This document shows, one piece after another, positions 45,977 through 55,902 of a stretch of DNA of 64,000 bases. Below the pieces are notes generated by a model, which did no database searches, was not told the origin of the DNA, and saw nothing but the letters and a program-made list of their open reading frames with translations. Every line of letters begins with the position of its first letter. The stretch's first letter is position 1. Both the position numbers and the translations under genes were made by a program. The stretch is from Debaryomyces hansenii CBS767 (taxonomy: Eukaryota > Ascomycota > Pichiomycetes > Serinales > Debaryomycetaceae): NCBI RefSeq assembly GCF_000006445.2, contig NC_006044.2, positions 868,001 to 932,000 on the forward strand. The letters are read 5' to 3'.

Positions 45977-48900
45977 CTATACTATATTTCCGCTGAAGAG
46001 TTGGTCTAATGGTAAGTCACTAAACATATCAAGGTCGTCGGTGTTGCCAAAGTCAAAGGGTTGGTTAAGCAAATTATCAGTCTGAATATTTGGTCCTTGG
46101 AAATGATAATTGTTGCTTGGGGATTGATTTTGTTGTTGATTTTGATGTTGATCTCGGAAATTTCGGCCAGACGTTTGGTATTGGCCCTGATATGGACTTG
46201 GGTATTGATTATATGAGTCACCTTGTTCCTGTGCTTGGTTTGTACCCAGTTCGCGCCCCAGACTACCATATAAGTCTGTCGCTCTTTTGTCAGCATTCGA
46301 CAATCCGGTGGAACTCGAAGGACTATCTTGATTGTGTATAAAATTTCTCTTTTGGTTCTTCATGGAGAGCATTTGCAACCATAATGCGTCGATTTCGGCA
46401 CTGGTACCAAAATTAAAACTATCAAAGTCACTAGTGGCCATCATTGGTGCAGAAGGTTCTGTAAAAGGCTCAGGCACATGCGTGGTATCGTAGTCAATCA
46501 GGTCATCGATTATACCAAGAGAGGAACTGGGTGAGTTTGTTGCTGAAGTATTGATCAATATACTTGGCATTTGTGGTTGATTCTTCAAATCGAACAACCT
46601 CTGAACTTGATAATCTTCACAATGAGCACTAATAATTGAGTTTAATCTGGCAAAACTGCCCTCGGTTATATCTATTAGTTCCTGTAGTTGATGAGTTGCT
46701 ATATTTTCAACACCAATGTCACAGTTCATATTTTGAAGGTAAAACTCTTCATTTTTAATAATTCTTAGCAAAAAGCTATGACTTCTATTAAGACCCCAAG
46801 CGTAATAATATCTTTGACTCATGATTGAAGTCCCCAAGATGCAGACTCTTGCACAGTTTTCAAGTAATACGATATATCTACCCAACTTCTGAAATCTAAT
46901 TTTATAATTAACGTCCGAATTTAGCTTCATACGATGATCTGGGTCCCTGACCATACGGTGCAACGTATAATTGGCTCTAACCAACATGGAAAGATTTATT
47001 TCATTAATAATATGAATAATTCTCTCTAAATGTGGGTTAATAAGTAAATCAGCCCCTTCTCCAAATATCTCTTGACCTTTGCATACATGCAAGAATAAGC
47101 TGGGTGTTAACTCAGCTATGCACGATGATATTTTCTTCCTGTAGTAAAAAGATAAGCTATGATTTTTTTTTGCATCATAATGCGATATCAAATAAGAATA
47201 AACAGATAAATAAAATCCTTTTAAAGAAAGAAGTACACCTAATTTAGTCATTTTTACAAACGAGTAAGAGACACCTTCAGATTCCAAAACGTTCGTATAG
47301 TCACTAGGTTCACCAAATAGCTTATTAGGGCAAATCTCAAGCCGATTTAAATATTTTGTCAATTCAGACATTTTAATATCTTTTCTTAAACTTGAAGTTA
47401 GTCTTACAATATCCTTCATTGGGCCATAAATCAAGCCTCCGGCAAATCCATGGCATTTTGCAATAGCTTTGTCCAAATTGTGATTCAAAACATTCTCGTT
47501 CCCCTTCCTATAAAACGGAACTTTTGTATCATAGAACATACCAGCCGAAGTCAATGGACTACCGTAAGTATATGCATTCATAAAATCATTGATTAATAGA
47601 CTATGCCATATTTTCCTTCCCACATTGTTAAGTCTTTCGTTATTTAAACAGTCTTTGAAATTATCGGGTTCTCTGTTCAAACCCATTGAATATGCCATTT
47701 GAATTAGGACAGAAACAGAAGCTTGAGAATCCCCTCCGTCAACACCATCACCATCTTCGGGAGCATATTTATGATAAAGTCTGACGAAAAGAGCACATTG
47801 CAACACAGGCAAACTATACTTTCTTGAGAATTGAAATTGATGTAAGCATACTTGGCCCGTATTAATTGCGTTTATATGGACAGGATTTGATAATAAATAC
47901 TTTGCTTCTTGGGCAGCTGGCGATGAATCCTTTGTTGTTAATTTCGCATTGTTAACGGAGCATCTATTGGAAAACAATGATAAATAGGTCAATCTCAAGA
48001 CAACTAAGAGTGTACCTAAATTAGCCAAATCTATTCGTTTCTCGACATAAATTTCTTTTAACTTCTCATCCTCGTATGATTCAGGCCCAATTATTCTACT
48101 GATCTCTCTTCTGAAATCAACTTCATCCAAAAATGGAAAAAATGGATAAAGAAAACGGAAAAACCGCTTTACTAATAACCAAATGACCCTTTTCTTAGGT
48201 ATGGTGTGTTTAATTTGTTCTACCAATTTGAGCTCTCGATCCACTTGACTATCAAATAATGAAATGCCCAAAGGTAAAGGGCTATTATTTAATGACCGCC
48301 TACGTGGACCAACATACGGACCTTTTATAGCTGAATTTTTATAGGGCATATAGTTACTTCTTTCGAAATCCTTCCTTGCAAATTGTTGAGAACTATCTGA
48401 GCTAATTTCACCGGTCATTATCTCATTAGTAGGGTTAGCGGAACGTTCAGTTACTGAATTCTGTACTTTATGTCTATTAGGAACATTTGCGTTCATAGGC
48501 AAAGATGAGTCAATAGTTGTAGCAACATTTTTACCTTTGCTCTTAGACATTACAAGGGTACCCCCTTTACCACTCTCAAATTTTTCGTATTGACTATATT
48601 TTTTCAACAAGACTAAGGGTTTGTCTTTTTTCCATACCGACGACCAGTTGAAAATTCCATTAGAGTTACTAGAAGGCTCCCGTATATCTACAAAGCCGGA
48701 ATCATCAAATAGGTTGATTGTTTCGTCTTCATCTTGGTAAGGATTCACACCTATGTAGACGCTTTTTGGTTTATATAGCTTATCACTATTCGTTAAGTCG
48801 GTTTTTATTGGCTCTTCTGTATAATTTTCATTTTGAATGAAAAGCGTACAGAAACAACAATTGTTCACCTCACCCGGTAAATCGGGGTTATGCAATACCG

Positions 48901-49399
48901 TGCCTGTCATCGGACATTCTTCTATGTGTTGATTTATTGCTGTATTTTGGATGATTCCATCATCAGAAAGCACTATAGTTTCAGTAACTGCTGTGGGTGC
49001 CTTGGCTTCGTTTGACGATGCTTCGTATTTTTGCAATTTTGCGTTTAACTCGTCAAGTTTTGACTTTTCTATAAGCAAAACCGAGTTTTCACTGGCGTCT
49101 ACACCTTTGGGACTTGCTTTTATGCTTCCGCTGTCATTTTCACCAGCTGTGCCATTAGACGGAAGTACAGCTATCGGGTATCTAGCACTGTCTGTATATC
49201 CTGTTGTGGAACTTGTTCTCTGTTTCTTTTTTATAGGCCAATTGTAATCATACTTGCATAGATGTTCTATTTTATTTTTGACACATCCTGAGCATGGACG
49301 TCCTTTATTACACTTGATCTTTCGTTGCCTGCAAGCGTTACAGACCAAGCTTGGTCTGTTCCTCCTTCTCACTTTGAGTTCTTCGTTTTGTTCAAGCAT
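45977..49399 (-). CDS. Zn2Cys6 transcription factor, paralogue 3 of a tandem trio
   Basis: An 1140-residue regulator. The zinc cluster spans Cys20, 23, 30, 36, 39 and 48. A short coiled coil (KLDELNAKLQKYEA, about 114-127) follows. Residues 161-184 are unusually Cys-rich (ECPMTG, NNCCFCTLF), not present in the other copies. The regulatory domain has PKKRVIWLLVKRFFRFLYPF, YAPEDGDGVDGGDSQ and MAYSMGLNREPDNF. The Gln/Asn/Ser-rich C terminus ends LDMFSDLPLDQLFSG, matching the tail of paralogue 2. It is the first of the three in the direction of transcription. A CP dipeptide in ECPMTG recalls the heme-responsive motifs of Hap1, but one occurrence is weak evidence. Confidence 0.9.
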   Translation of the reverse strand: MLEQNEELKVRRRNRPSLVCNACRQRKIKCNKGRPCSGCVKNKIEHLCKYDYNWPIKKKQRTSSTTGYTDSARYPIAVLPSNGTAGENDSGSIKASPKGVDASENSVLLIEKSKLDELNAKLQKYEASSNEAKAPTAVTETIVLSDDGIIQNTAINQHIEECPMTGTVLHNPDLPGEVNNCCFCTLFIQNENYTEEPIKTDLTNSDKLYKPKSVYIGVNPYQDEDETINLFDDSGFVDIREPSSNSNGIFNWSSVWKKDKPLVLLKKYSQYEKFESGKGGTLVMSKSKGKNVATTIDSSLPMNANVPNRHKVQNSVTERSANPTNEIMTGEISSDSSQQFARKDFERSNYMPYKNSAIKGPYVGPRRRSLNNSPLPLGISLFDSQVDRELKLVEQIKHTIPKKRVIWLLVKRFFRFLYPFFPFLDEVDFRREISRIIGPESYEDEKLKEIYVEKRIDLANLGTLLVVLRLTYLSLFSNRCSVNNAKLTTKDSSPAAQEAKYLLSNPVHINAINTGQVCLHQFQFSRKYSLPVLQCALFVRLYHKYAPEDGDGVDGGDSQASVSVLIQMAYSMGLNREPDNFKDCLNNERLNNVGRKIWHSLLINDFMNAYTYGSPLTSAGMFYDTKVPFYRKGNENVLNHNLDKAIAKCHGFAGGLIYGPMKDIVRLTSSLRKDIKMSELTKYLNRLEICPNKLFGEPSDYTNVLESEGVSYSFVKMTKLGVLLSLKGFYLSVYSYLISHYDAKKNHSLSFYYRKKISSCIAELTPSLFLHVCKGQEIFGEGADLLINPHLERIIHIINEINLSMLVRANYTLHRMVRDPDHRMKLNSDVNYKIRFQKLGRYIVLLENCARVCILGTSIMSQRYYYAWGLNRSHSFLLRIIKNEEFYLQNMNCDIGVENIATHQLQELIDITEGSFARLNSIISAHCEDYQVQRLFDLKNQPQMPSILINTSATNSPSSSLGIIDDLIDYDTTHVPEPFTEPSAPMMATSDFDSFNFGTSAEIDALWLQMLSMKNQKRNFIHNQDSPSSSTGLSNADKRATDLYGSLGRELGTNQAQEQGDSYNQYPSPYQGQYQTSGRNFRDQHQNQQQNQSPSNNYHFQGPNIQTDNLLNQPFDFGNTDDLDMFSDLPLDQLFSGNIV

Positions 49400-49658
49400 A
49401 AAGAAGTTGTAAACACATTAACTATAATGCTTTCATCAACATATAGTATGGAATGGGTTACGAATATAGCAGTAAAGTTCAATAAGGTACTAATCCATTA
49501 TGTCAATCAGTATATTACTGTCTCCAATGTTAACATCGGATTTAATTATGCCGTTTGTGTAACGTTACGGAAAAGTTGCCTAATTGGTCAGTAATATGTT
49601 ATAACCTATAGATGATACTTTATATATATTCTAACGATGAGTATGGACTAAACTAAGC

Positions 49659-50621
49659 CTATTGAACAGTTCCGTAAGAATCTTGTGATCCACTAACCAA
49701 GCTTTGATCTTCTGAATCTTCTGAATCTTCACTGTCTTCGTTATAGAGGAAAAATTGGACAAAAATGGTGAAATCCAATGCCAAAGTACCAAGCGAGCCG
49801 GCTAACCACGATGAGTTGACCCATAAGTAGTACCAACTCATATCAATAGCCAAAATCGAAATGACGTAGGTCAAGTTACCAAGACATGCAAAAAGGAAAA
49901 ACATGAAAGAAATGCCCTCACACGATTTTCTCTTATAATTAAGTAGAATTTGCGGTATACGTGAGCCCAAATAGAACACTGCACAGAGCCATCCAAAAAA
50001 TTGGGCAAGAGGATCATATACAAGGTCTTGTGGACTGTGTTTGCCAGGATGATGTTTTCCTCCGCGGTGTGCATCCTTGACGTATGAAATGTACCACCCA
50101 ACGAGGCCCGCAAATATAACTATCAATACCATCAACGTCTTGTATACCGCCGACATCAATGTCGTTATTTTCGAGTTATCGTCACCTATTCTCACCTCTT
50201 GATTGCCCCCTTCCAAGTCTTCGTCATCGCTAAATACAGTAGTGCGTTCTTCGCTCGATAAAGCCGTCTCCAACACATCATCATTCAACGGATTGGCAGG
50301 CGATAAGTGTATGAAATCGGCCTTTTCCCCGAGTCCATACACCAAGCATTGCCATAACAAAACCACGTCCGCCAACGTATAATAAATCGCCAAAATAATC
50401 ATTGTGGGCAAAACTCCCTGCAAAATCGATCCAAGAACATTGAAAACATCACCCGCCAACCACAATATGATAAACAGCAACGATAAGCCATCTGATGACT
50501 TTCTACGAAAATTTTCATAAATTTGTGGAGCAAATACAATAATCCAACATGCTAGTGAAATTGATCCCGTAATTCCACTTACAGCTTGTGCGTCGATAAT
50601 AATAGGAGGAGGAGGCGCCAT
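49659..50621 (-). CDS. PQ-loop vacuolar amino acid transporter (Ypq1-3 type)
   Basis: A 320-residue membrane protein with seven hydrophobic segments and two PQ-loop repeats: ACWIIVFAPQIYENFRRKS (about residues 25-43) and FYLGSRIPQILLNYKRKSC (about 218-236). The two repeats are separated by an acidic loop (SSEERTTVFSDDEDLEGG). Yeast Ypq1-3 export cationic amino acids across the vacuolar membrane, and lysosomal PQLC2 is the animal relative. The tail holds a short tandem of SED units from a 9-bp repeat and then polar residues. An N-terminal PPPP stretch comes right after the start. Which Ypq it corresponds to is unclear. Confidence 0.9.
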   Translation of the reverse strand: MAPPPPIIIDAQAVSGITGSISLACWIIVFAPQIYENFRRKSSDGLSLLFIILWLAGDVFNVLGSILQGVLPTMIILAIYYTLADVVLLWQCLVYGLGEKADFIHLSPANPLNDDVLETALSSEERTTVFSDDEDLEGGNQEVRIGDDNSKITTLMSAVYKTLMVLIVIFAGLVGWYISYVKDAHRGGKHHPGKHSPQDLVYDPLAQFFGWLCAVFYLGSRIPQILLNYKRKSCEGISFMFFLFACLGNLTYVISILAIDMSWYYLWVNSSWLAGSLGTLALDFTIFVQFFLYNEDSEDSEDSEDQSLVSGSQDSYGTVQ

Positions 50622-50774
50622 AATATTCCTATACCCTCAACTTCTAATATACTTGTGTAATTACTATTCAATCAGTACAGATACAATCATCTATCAATGA
50701 TCATCTACAATTTTGGAACGAACAAGTCGTTGATGATTACGTAATTTTGTGTAATATTCTACGTCATACTACTA

Positions 50775-53042
50775 CTATAGCTTCGATTTTGCATTCATTA
50801 AGGAACCTTCATCGTATAACCTCTTAAAGACACGTTGGAAGTAGTTAGCGGCAATGCCTCTCTTGATCTTTAATGTTGGAGTTACTACATTTTTTTCCAC
50901 GGTCAAAGGATTGATATCAATATCAATATTGTGGAGTCTCTCAAATCCTAAAAGCTTACCCTTCAAAGGGGAGTTAATACTTTCCAAAAACTTCTTTTTG
51001 TTCCGTGGCTTGTTAATTTCGGTAATTAACTGTTCGGGTGATAAATCATCCTTGAATGCACAAACATTTTGTAGAAACTTCACTCCCGCAGGGTGTTCTA
51101 TGCCCACAATTCCTACTAAATACGACTGGAGGGAATCACCATGGACGTATAGTTGGGCAAGAATTGGGTTGGAAGATAAATAGACGTTTTCAATTTTTTC
51201 GGGAGATATATACTCGCCCTGGGCCAATTTGAAGAAATTCTTGACCCTGTCTATGATGTAGAGTCTGCCGTTGTCGGGGTTTATCATTCCAATGTCACCA
51301 GTGTGAAACCAGCCGTCTTTGTCTAGGGCTTTCTCAGTTTCTTCCGGATCACGGTAATAGCCCTTGAAGATCTGAGGACCTCTCAATAACAACTCGCCTT
51401 TATTTTCTTCGGCGTAGTATCCCATTGCAGGAACTTCTTGTACCTTCATTTCGCACCCAACTCCAATACTTCCACACGAGCCTGGTTTTGCCTCGTATGC
51501 ATCACTCAGCGACACGGCTCCGAACGATTCGGTCAACCCATACAACTGCCTCAACCCGATGCCTAAGCCAGCTTTCAAGTAAATGAGTGTTAAGGGAGAA
51601 ATTGGCGCAGATGCAGTTTGGGTCCATATCAAGTTGTCGAACCCAAACTTTTTACGAAGGGCCCTGTAAGGTGCATAATTATCGTAATCTTCACGTTCGC
51701 CAGTACTACCGTCGGCCTCTTCGTGCTTCTTTAATTTGTAGTTGACAATTTCATTAAGTTTGGCCGAAGTCTCCTTATCGGAATTTGCAATAGCGGATTT
51801 CGTTAAGGATTCAATCTTGGTCAAAACCCTAGGAACTAGCGATAAATAATGGGGTTTAAAAAGCTTTAAATCTTCCATTAGGTTGTCGAACAGATTTGGA
51901 GGCGTTGCTGGTGGACTAACAGTTAACTGAGGGAATCCTAAATAATACCCAGTAGACAATGCAAATCCAGTAGTCTTTCTCTCGTAGATATGGGTCAATG
52001 GTAAAAATATAAACGCCTTCCCATGGTCAACCTGAGGCATTGTACTGGTCAAGAAAGTTATAGCCGTGGCAGCGTTTTCTTGCGTCAACATTACACCCTT
52101 CGGTTTAGATCCAGTCGTACCTGAAGTAAAAGATACAGTGTACATGGTTTCTGGCGTTGGTGGTAACTCGTCTATTCTAAATGAGTTACCAATTTTTTCG
52201 ACGTGATCTATATCAAAAAGAGAAATACCAGAATCTTTAGCCAAAGAGATTAATGATTTATCTTCAGCTTTAAATCTTGAGTTTTCAGATAAATGAAACA
52301 ATGGGTCCATGGAAACTATGGTTATAAGATCCCGCAATTGATCAGGAAATCTCCTTTTCAAGTCAACAATAACCTTTATCTTATCTCGTGAACTAATAAC
52401 CACCGGACTCTTGGTCAACTCTAATATATATTTCGTTGCGTCCGTTCCAAGTGTATCATATAACGCCGTATTGGTTAAAGAATATGCCGAACAAGCCAAA
52501 TCTGCCAAAACCCATTCTAATCTATTGGCGGAAAAAATCGACACAATAAATGAGCAATTACTCTCCCTATCTCCCACAATAGAGCCATACTTTTCCCAGT
52601 TACGTAAATGGTTATCGATTTTCTTATGTTCCGGTGAATTCGTTTTGAACTCACTTTCTTGTAAAATATGGAGAATACCCGATCCTAAGTTCTTCCTTCT
52701 CTCATCCACTTCTTCATACGAATAACTTCTGAAGTACTTCTCTGATTCGCCCGTTTCATAATTATATGGCCTACTTCCGAGACATGCCCTATCCCTGAAC
52801 AATTTAACAGAATTATTGAACAATTTATTGTATGTATTCAACTGCGGATGTATGTTGGATACAAGCCTGTCAGTAATTCCTTGATTTCTATAAGTTGGCG
52901 AATATGGTTTCTGAACCGAATCGATAGCAACTGAATTGATTGTTTTACTTGACTCTAGTGGTAATGTACTAATAAGAGATTCAACATTGGCCGTATCGTT
53001 ACACCCATATAAACTGTGCGTGAAATCCTCTGCCAAATTCAT
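50775..53042 (-). CDS. FAA2: peroxisomal acyl-CoA synthetase (Faa2 type), PTS1 SKL
   Basis: An ANL-superfamily acyl-CoA synthetase. From the ATG at 53042 (MNLAEDFTHSLYG) it is about 755 residues, near S. cerevisiae Faa2 (744). The frame is open further up to an ATG at 53195, which would add 51 residues without family resemblance. Motifs: RDRACLGSRPYN, TVSFTSGTTGSKPKG (AMP-binding P loop), FLPLTHIYERKT, YGLTESFGAVSL, DGWFHTGDIG, and IIDRVKNFFKLAQGEYISPEK, the fatty acyl-CoA synthetase signature. The protein ends NAKSKL, a strong PTS1. Faa2 activates medium- and long-chain fatty acids inside peroxisomes for beta-oxidation. Confidence 0.93.
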   Translation of the reverse strand: MNLAEDFTHSLYGCNDTANVESLISTLPLESSKTINSVAIDSVQKPYSPTYRNQGITDRLVSNIHPQLNTYNKLFNNSVKLFRDRACLGSRPYNYETGESEKYFRSYSYEEVDERRKNLGSGILHILQESEFKTNSPEHKKIDNHLRNWEKYGSIVGDRESNCSFIVSIFSANRLEWVLADLACSAYSLTNTALYDTLGTDATKYILELTKSPVVISSRDKIKVIVDLKRRFPDQLRDLITIVSMDPLFHLSENSRFKAEDKSLISLAKDSGISLFDIDHVEKIGNSFRIDELPPTPETMYTVSFTSGTTGSKPKGVMLTQENAATAITFLTSTMPQVDHGKAFIFLPLTHIYERKTTGFALSTGYYLGFPQLTVSPPATPPNLFDNLMEDLKLFKPHYLSLVPRVLTKIESLTKSAIANSDKETSAKLNEIVNYKLKKHEEADGSTGEREDYDNYAPYRALRKKFGFDNLIWTQTASAPISPLTLIYLKAGLGIGLRQLYGLTESFGAVSLSDAYEAKPGSCGSIGVGCEMKVQEVPAMGYYAEENKGELLLRGPQIFKGYYRDPEETEKALDKDGWFHTGDIGMINPDNGRLYIIDRVKNFFKLAQGEYISPEKIENVYLSSNPILAQLYVHGDSLQSYLVGIVGIEHPAGVKFLQNVCAFKDDLSPEQLITEINKPRNKKKFLESINSPLKGKLLGFERLHNIDIDINPLTVEKNVVTPTLKIKRGIAANYFQRVFKRLYDEGSLMNAKSKL

Positions 53043-53911
53043 TTTTCTAGTTTCACTTTTCCCAATGAATATATTTAAATTAGTTGGAATAATTAGATGG
53101 TATTTCAGATAATATATATATCCATGAACGTCTTCTTCGGAAGCTTTCCATTTAGCCTTTAATGTATAGTCAATATCCCCCACATCTCCCCGCATAAAGA
53201 AGTTTCCTCATTTCGTGTAGCGACCATAACGTCAATAGGTATACCTTTCCGATGTCTACACTATTCGTAAGATCCGACGATATCCAACCTACCATAAAGA
53301 TGACGTAGTTGCCATGTTTGTAAGACAAAGATACAGATAATGAAATAAAATTTGTGCAACCAAAGTAAAGTCGCATGAACCAATAGATTTGATTGAAGAT
53401 AGCATTTATGTAGTATTTGTTATGTTACCCATGGATATGCCACACTACAATAGTGATGGAGATGCATGGTGAAGCTTCCGTGGATATGTTCATTACACAT
53501 TCAATATATTCCGTAGGGGCACAGTAAATGAGTGAAGAGTTCTCCGAATACCCAGGAGCATAAGCAAATGCTGGAGGTTCTGGCAAATCATTGGAAGTAT
53601 GGCAAGAACACATATAATACCGTTAGTGTCAATTTCGGTTTAGTATTGGACAACGCAAATGTTCATTCACTAAATTATGGGGTAGATTACCAAATTCTGC
53701 TATAAACCAGACCGTGTGTAGAAGTAAAATGGTTGATGGGATGGGCTGGTATTATGTCCCAGGCTCCAACTACTTGAACCGATAATTAAATATGATTTAT
53801 TTCATGTGTAAGATATGTAATGCTATTTTTGTTTCGTATGATGCTGGCCACTGGCCTGACTCGTATATGCTATGAATGCTATACTCTTCTCAGAGAATTT
53901 GACCCTTGGTT
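53043..53911. other. intergenic region upstream of FAA2
   Basis: Contains the FAA2 promoter and the 3' flank of SGF11. A 62-codon minus-strand frame at 53425-53613 (starting MCSCHTSNDLPEPPAFAYAP) is the only candidate gene. It has no family I recognise and no evident upstream exon, so I do not call it. Nothing else seen. Confidence 0.35.
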
Positions 53912-54300
53912 CTATTTGCGTCTTCTTTCAAGACACTTGGTCATATGTTGGGCAAACCTTCCCCCAGCAATGCTTCTTCCGCAATTTTCACACTGGAAGT
54001 ACTTTGACGTTTCAGACACCTTCAACTTCTGTTTGTCTTGGCCATAGATATCTTTGGACGACGACATGATATCGTCTATAAACACACTCTTCTTTTCGTT
54101 CTCTCCCAACGTACTTTTGAGCGATCGATATCGTGATACACTTGCTAGCGTTTGCTGTCTTAAGATATTATCAAGCATGTCCTGCAAGAGGGATTCGGCC
54201 TTTAAACGTTAATACCATGTATAAAACATATGCCAACTATATTGATTGGTAAATTAATAACACATACTAGAGACTGGTAGGTCACTGGTTTTTCTGTCAT
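53912..54300 (-). CDS. SGF11: SAGA deubiquitinase-module subunit Sgf11, two exons
   Basis: Exon 1 (54268-54300) encodes MTEKPVTYQSL and exon 2 (53912-54199) continues AESLLQDMLDNILRQQTL, for about 106 residues in total. The N-terminal amphipathic helix is the part of Sgf11 that packs against Sus1 and Sgf73. The C-terminal zinc finger reads FQCENCGRSIAGGRFAQHMTKCLERRRK, with the C-x2-C...H-x3-C ligands; the Arg-rich tail contacts the nucleosome acidic patch. Sgf11 activates Ubp8 to remove ubiquitin from H2B. The intron (54200-54267, 68 bp) has donor GTATGT, branch point TATTAAC (54208-54214) and acceptor AAAG. A second acceptor, CAG ending at 54182, would also be in frame and remove six residues. 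S. cerevisiae Sgf11 is 99 residues. Confidence 0.88.
54200..54267 (-). other. intron of SGF11
   Basis: A 68-bp phase-0 intron: donor GTATGT, branch point TATTAAC 8 nt from acceptor AAG. An alternative in-frame acceptor CAG lies 18 nt further. Confidence 0.8.
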
Positions 54301-54438
54301 TTGATTATTGGTTTGGATTAACCTGATGATGCAAATCTACAATAAAGAAGTTGATCTAGTATGGATCGAAATGCGCAGATTATGAGAAAAAAAATTCCGA
54401 TGCATTTCGACTGCTAATTCTACTAATCTTCTTATAAA

Positions 54439-55848
54439 ATGTCCACTGAAGAGCAAGATGAAGCTCAGATAACAAGAAATGACGAGGCTTATGACATAGA
54501 AGATGACATTCAGGATTGGAATGCTCTAAATAAGTTAACAAAAAATTCAGAAATTATACCTAAAAGAGGTGAAAAAGATTTTGAGCCAGATGGAACGTCA
54601 ATACAAAGTTCCTTGTTAGATGATTCACGAAATGCTATGTATCAGGCATTGAGCTATCCTAGGGGACATAATCTGAAACAAAAGTTGATATCAGTATGGA
54701 TGCCGAATGAAAAGAGAGCTTTAGTACCGCATGCCAAAGGAGGGTTTTTTAAGGATATGGGCAAAACAGCAAATTTTGGGAAGAAAATTCAAGGATTATG
54801 GTTGGAGCCATTAGAGGTGGTATATCTCGTGGAAAGAGGGTCGATGGCTATCTTTTTAGGCAATGGTGGATTTGAAAAGTTTTTGAATGATCCTAATGAA
54901 ACGCATTTTGACTACGATGAAAACTTAATGTCATTATCACTCAGTCATATTTACACTTTAGCATTCGATGGTGACAGCAAGCTCATGGATTCGTACATTG
55001 TATATGCATATTTAAAACGTCACGGATATTTGATACAAACCTTTAGAAGGCTTGATGGCGAAGACCAGTACTCCAAATACAAACAGTTGCAAGCACATAC
55101 GACTTTCTTGTCACTGATATTAAGATCCACTACTTCAGCTATTAAGTATTTATTTTCAAGGCCATTATTTACAACATTTCATAGTAAACTTCAAAAATTG
55201 GGAATATTTGCATTCTGCTCTTTCCATGATTTGCATTTCAAGACAAAGCATTATTTTAACTACACATCGATATTTCAAGCGTTGAAACTTATACCGTCCT
55301 ATTCCTCTCTTGATAGTCTAAAGACTTGTCCACCAAAGAATTCTAATTACGTTGTTGATTTTAACGTATGGAAACCAACTCCAAATTTTTCTAAAAAGAA
55401 TCCACCAAATCCAGATTTTCATATATGTGTAGTCAACACTGACAAAACTAAATTTCCGGAATTAAACGAACTACAGGGACTATTCAATCAAATTAATTAC
55501 AAGTTTCCTTCCGATGATACTCCTGATGTTCCGGCTAAGTCTACAAAGAAACCGAAAAAGCCTCAAGCGCCAACAAAAAGGGAAATTAAGTTTCAAAGAC
55601 AGAAGGAGAGACAATTAAAATTAGACCCAAAGATTCAAGCTCGAAATGCATATTTTAAACTTAGAGATAATAAGCTTAAATATGGAGCCTCTGGTAGGTC
55701 CATAATTCTTGCTTTGGTTCAAAGCGGTGTTGTTAACTTCATGAACGTTGGGGAAGGCGATTTTGCACTCGAAAACTTTGGAACTGAAGATTTAAATGAA
55801 ATAATTCCAAGTAGACATCATGGTATTATGTGGAATGAGAAATACTGA
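54439..55848 (+). CDS. SEN54: tRNA splicing endonuclease subunit Sen54
   Basis: A 469-residue protein, nearly identical in length to S. cerevisiae Sen54 (467). The N-terminal domain has the family segment DIQDWNALNKL and then IPKRGEKDFEPDGT, followed by WMPNEKRALVPHAKGGFFKDMG, GKKIQGLWLEPLEVVYLVERGS and LSHIYTLAF. The middle is variable and Lys-rich (KSTKKPKKPQAPTKRE). The C-terminal endonuclease-like fold ends FMNVGEGDFALENFG. Sen54 is a structural subunit that, with Sen2, recognises and cuts the 5' splice site of intron-containing tRNAs on the mitochondrial surface in yeast. Divergent from SGF11, with about 140 bp between starts. Confidence 0.94.
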   Translation: MSTEEQDEAQITRNDEAYDIEDDIQDWNALNKLTKNSEIIPKRGEKDFEPDGTSIQSSLLDDSRNAMYQALSYPRGHNLKQKLISVWMPNEKRALVPHAKGGFFKDMGKTANFGKKIQGLWLEPLEVVYLVERGSMAIFLGNGGFEKFLNDPNETHFDYDENLMSLSLSHIYTLAFDGDSKLMDSYIVYAYLKRHGYLIQTFRRLDGEDQYSKYKQLQAHTTFLSLILRSTTSAIKYLFSRPLFTTFHSKLQKLGIFAFCSFHDLHFKTKHYFNYTSIFQALKLIPSYSSLDSLKTCPPKNSNYVVDFNVWKPTPNFSKKNPPNPDFHICVVNTDKTKFPELNELQGLFNQINYKFPSDDTPDVPAKSTKKPKKPQAPTKREIKFQRQKERQLKLDPKIQARNAYFKLRDNKLKYGASGRSIILALVQSGVVNFMNVGEGDFALENFGTEDLNEIIPSRHHGIMWNEKY

Positions 55849-55902
55849 TGACTATTATGTAAATTACTATGTATATAAATTTATGAATATGTCATGATGC
55901 AT

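Noticed and set aside
50775..53195. FAA2 start at the upstream ATG (53195)
   Set aside because: The extra 51 residues have no family counterpart; the ATG at 53042 gives a length near yeast Faa2. The upstream start cannot be excluded.
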